Positions 49,012 through 58,138 of a stretch of DNA of 64,000 nucleotides are shown in pieces; position 1 is the stretch's first letter, and every line of letters begins with the position of its first letter. Origin of the DNA: an uncultured Sedimentitalea sp. (lineage in GTDB: Bacteria; Pseudomonadota; Alphaproteobacteria; Rhodobacterales; Rhodobacteraceae); assembly GCA_947504115.1 (NCBI GenBank), contig CANNGH010000009.1:52117-116116 (forward strand), given 5' to 3'. Below the pieces are notes generated by a model. The model ran no database searches. It was not told the DNA's origin and saw nothing but the letters and a program-made list of their open reading frames with translations. A program made the translations under genes and the position numbers.

Positions 49012-50259
49012 TCATTGTGTTGCGGTGGCCGCGCCGTCGTCCGCGCCCGGGAAATCCGCCGTGACCGCGATGACATCGCCCGGCAGCAAGAGGATGTCGC
49101 TGAGCTGCCTTGTCTCGATGGTGTCTTCCCCGACGCGCTGGATTTCGAAGCGGAACGTCGGTTCACCCTGAGAGCCGGCGAGCTGGCCGCCCAGCATGAC
49201 AATCCGCCGGTCAAGCGCTCTCAGACGTTTTTGTGACGTTTCCAGCGTCTGGGTCAAGTCGACGATCTGGCCAAGCAGGTCGACGCGCTGCGCGAATTGC
49301 AGCCGTTCAACCTCATCGGAGGTCCGCGCCAGATCGAGCTTGAGGGAGTGGATCTCGCCCGAGGTTTCCAGGGTCTGCATGGACACCTGCAGGTAAGCGC
49401 GCCGTGCTTCCGTCACGTTGGACGCCGGGGTCAGGCCGCGTTGGGCCAGATCGCGGGCCCTGTCCAGTTCGGCCTGTTCGATTTCGAGATTGTCCTGCTG
49501 CGAGCGCAACAATTCTTTCAGAACCTCCAGCCGGTTCTCCATCTGTTGCACCTGAAGGGCCGAGTTGCTTCGAGACAAAAGCCGTTCCGAGTTCCGCGCG
49601 GAAAGCCAGCGCGCGGCCCCGTCGCTTGCTTGCGGATCCGCGGGAACGTCATCCGGGTTTCCGCCCCCGATCGCCGCGAGGTCGGCTTCCAACCGGGTCA
49701 GCGTCGCCCTGGTGAAATCAATGTCCCCGACGAGAATGTCCCGCTCGGTCGACAATGCCAGCAGATCCGCGTCCGTGGTCGGGGAGGTCAGCGGCGGGCC
49801 AAGCCCCCCGGCGCGGGCGACCGCCTGGCGCAGCGTGATTCCGGGCCGGTAGGTCTGTTCGCCATTTTCGCGGACATCGCCCATCAGGTAGATGGGTCGA
49901 TACGCGGCAGCATCGATGAAAATCAGATCGGCACTGATCCGGCGCCAGATTTCCGCGCCATCCGGCCCGGTCGTGCGAAACGGCACGTCGATGATTTCGG
50001 ACGCGACCTTGCTGCGAAGCTCGTCAATCGTCAGGCCCGCCGCATCGACCCACCCGACCAGCGGCATTTGCACCTTGCCGTCCACGCCGATGGTGGACAC
50101 CCGGTCGAGTTCCGCCGAGCCAAGCACCGAATAGGAGATCGAGTCGCCAGGGGCCAGGATCAGCTTGTCCTGCGCCAGACATCCGCCGGACAAAAGAAAG
50201 AGGAGGCCCAGGGCCAGACCATACAGAGACGGCTTGAGAAGTCGGGAATTGAACGACAC
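49012..50259 (-). CDS. Polysaccharide export protein (Wza/ExoF-like)
   Basis: 415 aa from a GTG at 50259 preceded by GGAGG. The signal peptide contains L-L-F-L-L-S-G-G-C-L-A-Q, with a possible lipobox Cys. The Poly_export domain L-A-P-G-D-S-I-S-Y-S-V-L-G starts the mature protein, SLBB-like segments follow, and a coiled coil (about 200-350) ends with I-L-L-L-P-G-D-V-I-A-V. ExoF-type proteins form or line the periplasmic/outer-membrane export path. It follows the co-polymerase gene by 55 bp. Confidence 0.87.
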   Translation of the reverse strand: MSFNSRLLKPSLYGLALGLLFLLSGGCLAQDKLILAPGDSISYSVLGSAELDRVSTIGVDGKVQMPLVGWVDAAGLTIDELRSKVASEIIDVPFRTTGPDGAEIWRRISADLIFIDAAAYRPIYLMGDVRENGEQTYRPGITLRQAVARAGGLGPPLTSPTTDADLLALSTERDILVGDIDFTRATLTRLEADLAAIGGGNPDDVPADPQASDGAARWLSARNSERLLSRSNSALQVQQMENRLEVLKELLRSQQDNLEIEQAELDRARDLAQRGLTPASNVTEARRAYLQVSMQTLETSGEIHSLKLDLARTSDEVERLQFAQRVDLLGQIVDLTQTLETSQKRLRALDRRIVMLGGQLAGSQGEPTFRFEIQRVGEDTIETRQLSDILLLPGDVIAVTADFPGADDGAATATQ

Positions 50260-50314
50260 GCGATATCCTCCGCATATCGGGGCTTGCACAATGATCGGGG
50301 TCACCGGCCCCGGA

Positions 50315-52546
50315 TCATCCGTGCACCCCGTCGTAATCCACAAACGGATACTGTCCCGCGCGGCCCCGGCCGGGCGTCATCGGCTTGACCATCGACAGCA
50401 CGACACCGGAAACAGGCGCCCCGATATCTGGAAAACCCCGCAGCCCGGTCAGGACCGCATCTCGGGATGTCGCGTGCCACTTCACGACATAAACGATGGC
50501 ATCCGCGTGTTCGCCCAGGATCTTCGCATCAACCGCAAGCAGTGCCGGAGGCGCATCCAGGATCACGAGATCGTAGCGGTCGCGAAGGGTGGCGATCAGG
50601 GTCGCAAAGCCGTCCGACGACAGCAAGTCCACCGCCGATGCGCCGCTCTGCGAATGATCGAGATTGCCCGCGAGAACGTGCAATCCCGTGGCAGGCTCTT
50701 GCCGGATCGCCTCGTCCAGAGGGGTTGTGCCGTCTATCACCGAGATGATGTTCTGTCGCTCGGACCCTTCGCCGACGATCTTGTGAACCTGCGGCTGGCG
50801 CAGATCGCAATCGACAATCACGGTTTTCGGGTCGATCCGAAAGGCGGAAAGCGCGGTCAGGGCCGCCAGGATGGATTTGCCCTCCCCCGGATTGGAGGAT
50901 GTGAACAACACGACCTGGGGCGGCTTGGACCGGCTGTTCAACAGGACACCGGTTCGCAATCCGTGAACGGCTTCGGCAAGGTGTGATTTCGGGTGCTCCG
51001 CGAAATCCCGGAAAATCCTGTCCGGGCGCTCCAACCCGTCCAGCATCGGCGTCATGCCGAGCACACCGGTTCCGGTGATACGCTTGACCTCGTCCGGCGA
51101 CCGGAATGTGTTCCGCAGCCGGTCGCGCAGATAGATCAACAGGAAACTCGCAAGGATACCGGCTATGAACGTGACGGCAAAGGCGTATTTCTTGGGCTGC
51201 GAGTAGGTGTCGAGAGGCGGCTCGGCAAATGACAGGATGCGCGCATCCGCGCTTTCGAGTTTCACCTGTTCGGACGCCGCGTTCAGACGTTCGAGAAATG
51301 TCTCGTAGACCCTCCGGCTGGCATCCGCTTCCCGCTCCAATTGCCGGATGTTCAACTCATCCTGTGCCTGTTGCAGCACTTTACGGTCAAGCGCCCGGAT
51401 TTCGGATTGTATCCGTCTCGTCTGATCCTGCAGGGACTCCCACCTGGCGCGGGAAGCCTGGACGATCCGGGCGGCTTCCTCTTGCTGTATGACGTCGAGG
51501 TTCCGAAGGGAGTCTTCGATTTCGAGTATCGAATAATGATCGGACGGCAGTTTTCCCGAGAGGCTTGCGAATTGCGCGCGCAGGTTCATCTCCTGCATCG
51601 CGAAATTCGTCAGAAGTTCGGAATCCCGGAACTCGGGAACCGTGCCCAGATCCGCGCCATCCGCCAGCGCCTTGCGCAGTCTCTCGTAATCCGCCCGCGC
51701 CGCGCGCGCCGCGCTTTCGATGTCCGACGATGTATCGATGAGCGCTTCGAGTTGCTGCCGCGTGATCTCCAGGCTTTGCCCGGCCTGATCGGACTGGCTC
51801 GATCTGGCGGACGCGACGGATTGTTCCGCCTCCTGGACGCGAACACGCAATTCGTCGACGCGGCCGGCCAGCCAATCGGTTGCCGCACGCGTCGTCGAAA
51901 GGCGCGCTTCGACCTTGTCATGGATGTACCGTGTGGCGAAAGCATTGGCGACAAGCGCGGATGTGCTCCGATCCGAAGACACGAAGCTGATCTCGATGAC
52001 GCGCGACGACGGGATCGGTGTCAGTTGCAATCCCTGCGCGACATTCATGGCCACGATACGGCGCTGAAGATCGGGAATTTCGGCGCGCAGCTTCTCGGCG
52101 CTTTCATCCCTGTTCCCCAGAAAGGACAGCGCCGCCTTCAGCAGGGAAAAATCCGGCTCTCCGAGCTCGGGATTGAATTCCGGCATCTCGGCCAGTTCGA
52201 GATCGTCAATGACCCTGTTCAGGAGAGATGTCGACCGCAGAACCTGAACTTCGTTCTGGATGTCCTCCTCGGCGGTGATCGCGGGCGCCATGCGATCGCT
52301 GGCGGCGATTTCGCGAAGCTGTGAATCGAACATGACCTTGGCGCTGGCACGGTAGGTCGGTTCGATATTCATGGTGGCGAGAAATCCCAGAACCGTCGCA
52401 CAGAAGGTTACAAGGACAATGGTCCAGCGATTGACCCAGATCGCCCTGAACACGGACCGAATATCGATTGCGGTTCCCGGTTCCTCGAACTCGCCACCGT
52501 CGATGGCAGAGTATTTTTGAGAGAGGTCCAGATTCAATCGCTTCAT
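50315..52546 (-). CDS. Polysaccharide co-polymerase / BY-type tyrosine kinase (Wzc/ExoP-like)
   Basis: 743 aa. The N-terminal Wzz domain has a transmembrane span (T-I-V-L-V-T-F-C-A-T-V-L-G-F, about 41-54). Long periplasmic coiled coils (about 220-430) and a second span near 475 (F-A-V-T-F-I-A-G-I-L-A-S-F) follow. The cytosolic kinase domain has Walker A S-N-P-G-E-G-K-S-I, Walker A' V-I-V-D-C-D-L-R-Q-P and Walker B L-V-I-L-D-A-P-P. The C-terminal tail (G-Q-Y-P-F-V-D-Y-D-G) has only two tyrosines, fewer than the usual cluster. It controls polymer length and export and is divergent from the sugar transferase gene. Confidence 0.88.
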   Translation of the reverse strand: MKRLNLDLSQKYSAIDGGEFEEPGTAIDIRSVFRAIWVNRWTIVLVTFCATVLGFLATMNIEPTYRASAKVMFDSQLREIAASDRMAPAITAEEDIQNEVQVLRSTSLLNRVIDDLELAEMPEFNPELGEPDFSLLKAALSFLGNRDESAEKLRAEIPDLQRRIVAMNVAQGLQLTPIPSSRVIEISFVSSDRSTSALVANAFATRYIHDKVEARLSTTRAATDWLAGRVDELRVRVQEAEQSVASARSSQSDQAGQSLEITRQQLEALIDTSSDIESAARAARADYERLRKALADGADLGTVPEFRDSELLTNFAMQEMNLRAQFASLSGKLPSDHYSILEIEDSLRNLDVIQQEEAARIVQASRARWESLQDQTRRIQSEIRALDRKVLQQAQDELNIRQLEREADASRRVYETFLERLNAASEQVKLESADARILSFAEPPLDTYSQPKKYAFAVTFIAGILASFLLIYLRDRLRNTFRSPDEVKRITGTGVLGMTPMLDGLERPDRIFRDFAEHPKSHLAEAVHGLRTGVLLNSRSKPPQVVLFTSSNPGEGKSILAALTALSAFRIDPKTVIVDCDLRQPQVHKIVGEGSERQNIISVIDGTTPLDEAIRQEPATGLHVLAGNLDHSQSGASAVDLLSSDGFATLIATLRDRYDLVILDAPPALLAVDAKILGEHADAIVYVVKWHATSRDAVLTGLRGFPDIGAPVSGVVLSMVKPMTPGRGRAGQYPFVDYDGVHG

Positions 52547-52547
52547 T

Positions 52548-52919
52548 TCATGCGTTTCGGGATGAACCTACGCTGCAACGCTTGTCATACGTCCAGTTTC
52601 GCTTGTCAAAAACACGCACCTCCCCGTATCGGTCGCGGCTCGCCCTGTCATGCATCAATTCGGCCAGAGCATATTGTAATTCCCGAGAAGGATGGCGCCT
52701 CCGCCGAGTCGGAAAGGTGGCAATGAACCAAGTTGACACCAATCGGCCGGTTTTGACAAGCCGTGCAAGGGATCGCGCCGCCCCGGACCCGGTCAAATGA
52801 CATGCCCCGCAAAGCGAGGCGGGCGATATCAATATTGGTTGGTTCTGATACTCCCATAAGTAATCCGAAAGGATTAGTTTCGTCAAATCAAGGTCCGGCC
52901 GTCCGAATTTGCTAATCAC
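52548..52919 (-). CDS. Doubtful 123-aa open frame in the divergent EPS promoter region
   Basis: The frame encodes a basic protein (T-R-R-R-R-H-P-S-R and similar) with no family resemblance that I recognise. It starts inside the AT-rich control region and runs to 2 bp before the kinase gene. Overlapping frames of similar length occur on the other strand, so it may be chance. It is listed only because 52547-53006 otherwise lacks a gene. Confidence 0.15.
   Translation of the reverse strand: MISKFGRPDLDLTKLILSDYLWEYQNQPILISPASLCGACHLTGSGAARSLARLVKTGRLVSTWFIATFPTRRRRHPSRELQYALAELMHDRASRDRYGEVRVFDKRNWTYDKRCSVGSSRNA
52861..52876. promoter_or_regulatory. Inverted repeat TAATCC-GAAA-GGATTA in the divergent EPS promoter region
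   Basis: A perfect 6-bp inverted repeat with a 4-base GAAA centre lies in the AT-rich part of the 460-bp gap (52547-53006) between the co-polymerase and sugar transferase genes. It is a candidate operator for the divergent EPS promoters. Confidence 0.45.
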
Positions 52920-53006
52920 TCATGCTGCGTGGTCGGCCAACATGGTCAATTGACAGCTTTCTCCCGTTCCTGTGAACTTGAGGTCCCCTGGGAGCGGGAG
53001 GTGACT

Positions 53007-53684
53007 GTGGATCCACCGGTAAAGGCGCAAACGAACTCCGCTTATGCTGTAGCGAACGACCTGTCGGCCTTTACCCCTGCGGTATCCCGATCTACTGCAT
53101 TTCTATTATCGAAGAGAACAATTGATATCGCCGCGGCAATCACCGGGTTGAGCTTCTCTGTATTCACGGGACTTGTCCTGATCATTTTGAACCCGTTTCT
53201 GAATCCCGGCCCCCTGCTTTACAAGCAGACACGCATGGGGCAATGGGGCCGGCCGTTCACCATGTGGAAATTCCGGTCCATGGCTGCCCCCAACGGGTCG
53301 GAGAAGCGCCTTCCGACGGATCCGCTGGAAACCGAGCGCATTACGAAACTGGGCCAATTCATCAGGCACTCCAGAATTGACGAGCTGCCCAATTTCTTTA
53401 GTGTATTGACCGGGGATATGGCATTGGTCGGGCCGCGGCCGGATGTCTGGGATCATGCCCAATGGTTCACGGAGAATATTCGCTATTACAAATATCGTGC
53501 TCAGATTCGCCCGGGCATCACCGGTCTTGCCCAGATCCGTGGCGGCTATGCCGACCAGATCATCTCGATCAATCGCAAGGCCCGGTACGATTACCATTAT
53601 ATCCGCCACGCTTCCCCAATGCTCGACGCTTACATTATCGCCAAGACAGTGTCGGTGATGTTTTTGGGAACCGGCGCCAAGTAA
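53007..53684 (+). CDS. Undecaprenyl-phosphate sugar-1-phosphate transferase (ExoY/WbaP-like)
   Basis: 225 aa from a GTG at 53007. GGGAGGTGA, an almost full anti-16S match, ends 2 bases before it, while the upstream ATG at 52929 has no ribosome site. It starts the repeat unit by moving a sugar-1-phosphate to undecaprenyl phosphate on the inner membrane. Seen are the membrane hairpin (I-D-I-A-A-A-I-T-G-L and following), then Q-T-R-M-G-Q-W-G-R-P-F, W-K-F-R-S-M, R-H-S-R-I-D-E-L-P-N-F-F-S-V-L, G-D-M-A-L-V-G-P-R-P and R-P-G-I-T-G-L-A-Q. It is the first gene of the rightward EPS operon and shares 1 bp with the next. Confidence 0.92.
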   Translation: MDPPVKAQTNSAYAVANDLSAFTPAVSRSTAFLLSKRTIDIAAAITGLSFSVFTGLVLIILNPFLNPGPLLYKQTRMGQWGRPFTMWKFRSMAAPNGSEKRLPTDPLETERITKLGQFIRHSRIDELPNFFSVLTGDMALVGPRPDVWDHAQWFTENIRYYKYRAQIRPGITGLAQIRGGYADQIISINRKARYDYHYIRHASPMLDAYIIAKTVSVMFLGTGAK

Positions 53685-55102
53685 TGCCACAATGCCAGCC
53701 GCACGACATGCTTGGACGCGAAGCGCACTATTCTCGGCAGGCCAACTTTCTGGGCAAAGCCCAAGCCGGAGCGTTTCCGAATACTGCGTCGCGGACCACG
53801 ATCCGATTGAGCTCAAGCCTCCTGGCGGTCGGGATTTTTCTGTCGGGCGTTCTCGTCAATCCGCTGAATCCGTCCGAGGTCAGCAAGATCGTTTTTGCGG
53901 ATTTTTTCATTCTTTCGGGTGCAATCCTGTTTCTCCTTGCATCCATTGACAGATACGGCGTGCTCTCTCTCGGGATTCACCAGAATACGCGGGCGATTTT
54001 TCTTCTGCTCGGTGCGTTTTTGTTGTGGGTGTTTCTCTCCGGCCTCGTCGCCCTGTTCGTCTATGATCAGCCGTTCGGAGCGTTCATCATGACGGTTGCG
54101 AATTACTCATATGGCGCGGTGATTTGCGTCGTGATCGTCGCCGCATCGGCGGTTCCCGGGAACGGGCGATTGTTCATCCTTGCCTATGTGCTGGGCGTCG
54201 TGCTGGTCTCCGGCTTTTCGGCCCTGGCGATGTTCGCCGAAGCCCCGGCCTGGGTCTATCACGGCGGCGGGCGGATCAAGTCGACCTCGCAATCCGTCAA
54301 CCAATTGGCCGCTTTCGTCGCGCCGGCGCTGCCGCTTGCGCTGATCCTCGGCCTTGGCCGTTCGATTTCCGGGTGGACCACGGTCCTGTTCGTGTTCGCC
54401 GCCGCATTGGGGATCCTTGCCCTGATCGGCACGGGAAGCCGGACAGCGGTCGTTCTGCTCGTGGTCTCGCTGCTGCTCGTCGTTGTCGCGGCCCTGTTCT
54501 ACTGGTCTTCCAAGCGCGGTCTTGCGTCCACCATCCTCCTGTCATGCGTCATGGTCGCGCTGGGACTTGGCGTCCTGACGGCGGAGTTCGAGGACGTCGG
54601 ATCAAGCGCCATTCCGGAATTCGCCCAGACGCTGGCCCGCCCCCTGGACCGTTTCCTGGCGCCCGACACCGTCGAGGGCAGCCTCGGACCCCGTTACGAT
54701 CAGATCGTCGCCGTCTGGAGCAATTGGGTCGATTATCCGGTGTTCGGCATCGGTCCCGGCAACTTCAAGAGCTTCTCGTCGAGCGTTTACGAGGTGCACA
54801 ACACCTATCTCGGCACGCTGATCGAAATCGGGGTGCCCGGCCTGTTCTTTCTGCTGCTGTTCCAGGCGTCGATTTGCGCGACGGCCCTGCAAAGGTCGGT
54901 CAGCCAGGTATCGCTTGAACGCCGCATTCAGGCATTTGCCGCTTTCGCGGCCTTCCTGATCGTCAGCCTTTACGGGTTGGGGTCATTCGGACTTCGGCAA
55001 AGACCCTTCTGGATTCAGGCGGGTTTCGCGATCGGCGTCGTCAACTACTATTGGATGGTGTCCGGCACCCTGACCGGGAGGCATGTCCGATGTTCGGCTT
55101 GA
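53684..55102 (+). CDS. O-antigen polymerase/ligase-like membrane protein (Wzy)
   Basis: 472 aa from the ATG in TAATG (53684), so it is coupled to the sugar transferase gene. About eleven hydrophobic segments are visible. The conserved loop reads P-R-Y-D-Q-I, V-F-G-I-G-P-G-N-F and V-H-N-T-Y-L-G-T-L-I-E-I-G-V-P-G, as in the Wzy_C/O-antigen ligase family. With Wzx, ExoY-type transferase and Wzc-type protein in the same locus, a polymerase role is more likely than a lipid-A ligase. Confidence 0.85.
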   Translation: MPQCQPHDMLGREAHYSRQANFLGKAQAGAFPNTASRTTIRLSSSLLAVGIFLSGVLVNPLNPSEVSKIVFADFFILSGAILFLLASIDRYGVLSLGIHQNTRAIFLLLGAFLLWVFLSGLVALFVYDQPFGAFIMTVANYSYGAVICVVIVAASAVPGNGRLFILAYVLGVVLVSGFSALAMFAEAPAWVYHGGGRIKSTSQSVNQLAAFVAPALPLALILGLGRSISGWTTVLFVFAAALGILALIGTGSRTAVVLLVVSLLLVVVAALFYWSSKRGLASTILLSCVMVALGLGVLTAEFEDVGSSAIPEFAQTLARPLDRFLAPDTVEGSLGPRYDQIVAVWSNWVDYPVFGIGPGNFKSFSSSVYEVHNTYLGTLIEIGVPGLFFLLLFQASICATALQRSVSQVSLERRIQAFAAFAAFLIVSLYGLGSFGLRQRPFWIQAGFAIGVVNYYWMVSGTLTGRHVRCSA

Positions 55103-55884
55103 AATCGACCGTATTCTGCGGGCCGATGAAATCCGGGACAACCTGGGTTCACGCGTATCTCAAGGCCCGCGGCGACGTCTGTCTGCCTGCGAGGACCAAG
55201 GAGATCTTTTACTTCGACAGGTATTACAGGCGCGGGTCCGGCTGGTATGAAGGCCAGTTCCGCCCGGAACCGCAGCATCGGATTGTCGTCGATGTCGCGC
55301 CCAGCATCATCGCCCATCGCGATGCGCCGGCGCGCGTCGCCGAGACGCTGCCGGATGCCGATGTCGTCATGCTCCGGCGCGATCCGGTGGCGCGCGCTTG
55401 GTCGCACTACCTGCATCTGAAGCGCTACGGCTATACCGCGGCACCCTTGGAGGAGGCAATCGAAGCTCACCCGATCATCATCGATGCGAGCCGGGTCGAT
55501 TTCTGGCTGGACAGATGGCGGGCGGTGTTCGGCGCCGAGAGGGTCCACGTGATGGATGCCGATCTGCTGTCGGCGGATCCGGGGGCGTTCGCGCACGCGC
55601 TGAATGACCTTCTGGGCCTGCCGGACAGCACGGTGAAAGCGTCCGAATTGGGGCGGGTCAACGGCGCGGCGCTGCCCCGGCACCACCTGCTGTCGGCCGC
55701 CGCGCGCAAGGTGTCCTATGGCCTGCGCGATGTGGGACTGGACGGGGTCGTCCAAGCGGCGCGAGACCTGGGTTTGAACCGGATTTATGCACGTCGCAGC
55801 GGCGCCGCCCGTCCTCCCAAGGCGTCCGATGCCGAGCGCGACCTGATCATGGACAAGCTCATGGAAGGACCGGGACCGACATGA
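55090..55884 (+). CDS. PAPS-dependent sulfotransferase
   Basis: 264 aa from ATG 55090 with GGGAGG eight bases upstream. The 5'-phosphosulfate loop is G-P-M-K-S-G-T-T-W-V-H, and the 3'-phosphate site is V-V-M-L-R-R-D-P-V-A-R-A-W-S-H. These identify a classical sulfotransferase that moves sulfate from PAPS to a hydroxyl. The start lies inside the end of the polymerase gene and the stop overlaps the GT4 gene (ATGA), so it is a true member of the EPS operon. It is likely to sulfate a sugar of the repeat unit. Confidence 0.88.
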   Translation: MFGLKSTVFCGPMKSGTTWVHAYLKARGDVCLPARTKEIFYFDRYYRRGSGWYEGQFRPEPQHRIVVDVAPSIIAHRDAPARVAETLPDADVVMLRRDPVARAWSHYLHLKRYGYTAAPLEEAIEAHPIIIDASRVDFWLDRWRAVFGAERVHVMDADLLSADPGAFAHALNDLLGLPDSTVKASELGRVNGAALPRHHLLSAAARKVSYGLRDVGLDGVVQAARDLGLNRIYARRSGAARPPKASDAERDLIMDKLMEGPGPT

Positions 55885-57020
55885 CTCCGACCATAGCGAT
55901 CATATGCAATACGTCGCTGCATGTGCGCAGATCACGGACCAACCTGATAGACGCGCTGAAATCCATGGGCGCGCGGGTCGTGCTTGTCAGCCCCCATGAC
56001 GATTCCGTTCCGGCGTTGCGCGACATGGGTGTGATCCATGAACATGTGGACATCGACCAATACGGCACCAACCCGCTTCGGGAAGCGGCGACGTTCCATG
56101 GAATCCGCAAGGTGCTCCGGCGGGTTCGACCTTCGGTTTGCCTTTGTTACACGATCAAGGCCAACACGATCGGGGCCTTGGCCGCCCGCTCGCTGGGGAT
56201 TCCGGTCATCAACAACATCGCCGGGATCGGGCGGGCATTCGACGGAAACGAAAGGATGTTCCGCAGCCTGATCAAGCGCCTTTATGCAATGTCGTTGCGC
56301 CGCTCGGCGCGGGTGTTCTTCCAGAACAGCGATGACATGAGGCTTTTCGTGCAGCAAGGGATGGTCAAGGAAGCGCTGGCCCGGCGCATTCCCGGTAGCG
56401 GCGTGGACCTTACAAGGTTCCAGCGGTCGTTCGACTTCCCGGAAACACCGGTGTTTTTATTCGTCGGAAGATTGCTGATCGCCAAAGGCGCGAAGATGTA
56501 TATCGACGCGGCAAGGACAATGGTCGAGCAGGGAACCGATGCCCGGTTCGTGCTGGCCGGCGAGCGGCTCGACGAAAGCGGGTATGTCTCGGCGCAGGAT
56601 CTCGACGCGTTCACGTCGTGCAAGGGGTGCTCCTACCTGGGTCAGGTGCCGCCCGGCCAGATCGGCGCGCTTCTGGCCTCGTGCAGCTTTCTTGTGCTGC
56701 CGTCCTATTATGGCGAGGGCGTTCCCCGGACATTGCTCGAAGCAGGCGCCGTTGGGCGACCCATCATCGCGACCGACAGCGTCGGGTGCAAGGACGTGAT
56801 CCGCCACAAGGTGAACGGGCTGAAAATCGCGCCGCGCGATCAGGACGCCCTGCTTTGCGCCATGCGCGAAGCCGCCGGCATGGACAAGGAAACGTTGCTC
56901 ACCCTGGGTCGGCAAAGCCGGGAGATCGTCGAGACGAAATTCGACGAGAAAATCGTGATTCAGGCCTATCTCGATGAATGCGCGCGGATCTTGAGCGATC
57001 GCGTCGCGGCACCCGCCTGA
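55881..57020 (+). CDS. GT4-family glycosyltransferase
   Basis: 379 aa, GT-B fold. The N-terminal acceptor half has V-C-L-C-Y-T-I-K-A-N-T-I-G-A and I-N-N-I-A-G-I-G-R-A-F. The donor half has F-L-F-V-G-R-L-L-I-A-K-G-A and the GT4 signature Y-Y-G-E-G-V-P-R-T-L-L-E-A-G-A-V-G-R-P. It would add a sugar to the lipid-linked repeat unit at the cytosolic face. It is coupled to the sulfotransferase by an ATGA overlap. Confidence 0.9.
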   Translation: MTPTIAIICNTSLHVRRSRTNLIDALKSMGARVVLVSPHDDSVPALRDMGVIHEHVDIDQYGTNPLREAATFHGIRKVLRRVRPSVCLCYTIKANTIGALAARSLGIPVINNIAGIGRAFDGNERMFRSLIKRLYAMSLRRSARVFFQNSDDMRLFVQQGMVKEALARRIPGSGVDLTRFQRSFDFPETPVFLFVGRLLIAKGAKMYIDAARTMVEQGTDARFVLAGERLDESGYVSAQDLDAFTSCKGCSYLGQVPPGQIGALLASCSFLVLPSYYGEGVPRTLLEAGAVGRPIIATDSVGCKDVIRHKVNGLKIAPRDQDALLCAMREAAGMDKETLLTLGRQSREIVETKFDEKIVIQAYLDECARILSDRVAAPA

Positions 57021-57053
57021 TGCAATGGGGATCGCCATGACCATATTGCGGCA

Positions 57054-58085
57054 ATGAAACGGGGTTTCGATAAACGGCGTGCCGCCGGTGTTCTGGGATT
57101 GGCCCTGGCATCCGGTGCGGCGTTGAATGTTCTCGGATGGCCTCCACAGGCCGCGCTGTCGGGCGAGGAGATGTTCGATCTGGGGAATTTTTCCGCCATT
57201 ACCCTGCAAGAGGCCCATTTCGGATACAGCCAATTCCGCGCCAATGACAACACGTCCGAAACGATTGATGCCACCGCGGCGTCGTGGATTGTCAGCAATC
57301 ATGGGCCCGACCAGAATACCTATCCGTTTCTGGTCGACAAGAGCATACCCGGCGCAAGAATTCTTGGGGGTACGATCCTTGGCTCGGTCCCGCTTGACCT
57401 TGAATGGCGCGATATCTACGAAAATTCAGCCGCTGTCATGGTTCGCGATGCGCCGCGTGTGGAAATCCATAACTGGACGATCAGGCAGGCCTGGGACGGC
57501 ATTCGCATCGCGGGCAGTTCGGATGGATTCCGGATCGAGAATGTCGCGATGTCCGCCATACGCGACGACGCGGTGGAAAACGATCATGGGGCGAACGGAA
57601 CGATTGCCAACAGCTTCTTCGACGGTGTGTTTTCGGGGGTCAGCATGTCGCACAACGCGCTGCCCGACCTGACCCGGAATGTCCTGATCCTGGATAATGT
57701 GCTCATGCGCATGCGGTCATTTCCGTTCAAGGGCGAGACGACCCACCAATCCCCGTTCAAGATCGAAGAGAACAGCCCCTCTCTGAAAATCCACAATACG
57801 GTCATCGCGATTGAAAACGTCGATCATGTCGGCAGGTCACGGCTGAAGCTGGCATGGGAAAAGACAATCGAATCCTCCGGGAACGTGTTTCTGAACCTCT
57901 CGGGTCAGCCGTTTCCCGACAACTATCCGCTGCCCGCTGACGGCTGGACGATCCTTCAGGGGCAGGCCGCGCAGGAGCATTGGGCGCGGGCCAGGGACAA
58001 TTGGCTGTCCGCCAACGCGTCGGTGGATGAGCACGGGTTCAGACGCAAACTGATGACGTGGGACGGTGCCGACACCCGGGACTGA
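57054..58085 (+). CDS. Exported right-handed beta-helix-like protein of the EPS locus
   Basis: 343 aa. An N-terminal hydrophobic stretch (G-V-L-G-L-A-L-A-S-G-A-A-L) may be a signal peptide or anchor. Repeating short strands (V-E-I-H-N-W-T-I, F-R-I-E-N-V-A-M-S, L-K-I-H-N-T-V-I-A-I) resemble a parallel beta-helix of the pectate-lyase/NosD kind. Such proteins in EPS loci are lyases, epimerases or polymer-binding factors; no catalytic residues can be assigned. It lies 33 bp after the GT4 gene and has a weak ribosome site. Confidence 0.6.
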   Translation: MKRGFDKRRAAGVLGLALASGAALNVLGWPPQAALSGEEMFDLGNFSAITLQEAHFGYSQFRANDNTSETIDATAASWIVSNHGPDQNTYPFLVDKSIPGARILGGTILGSVPLDLEWRDIYENSAAVMVRDAPRVEIHNWTIRQAWDGIRIAGSSDGFRIENVAMSAIRDDAVENDHGANGTIANSFFDGVFSGVSMSHNALPDLTRNVLILDNVLMRMRSFPFKGETTHQSPFKIEENSPSLKIHNTVIAIENVDHVGRSRLKLAWEKTIESSGNVFLNLSGQPFPDNYPLPADGWTILQGQAAQEHWARARDNWLSANASVDEHGFRRKLMTWDGADTRD

Positions 58086-58138
58086 ACCCGCCAGATGGAC
58101 CGGACAGGTCGCGTTGACGTGCATTTGCCGCCCTGTAA

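Noticed and set aside
49722..49729. Fourth parS-like site (TGTCCCCG) in the EPS export gene
   Set aside because: Only the left half-site is present and the right half does not match, so it is not a palindrome.
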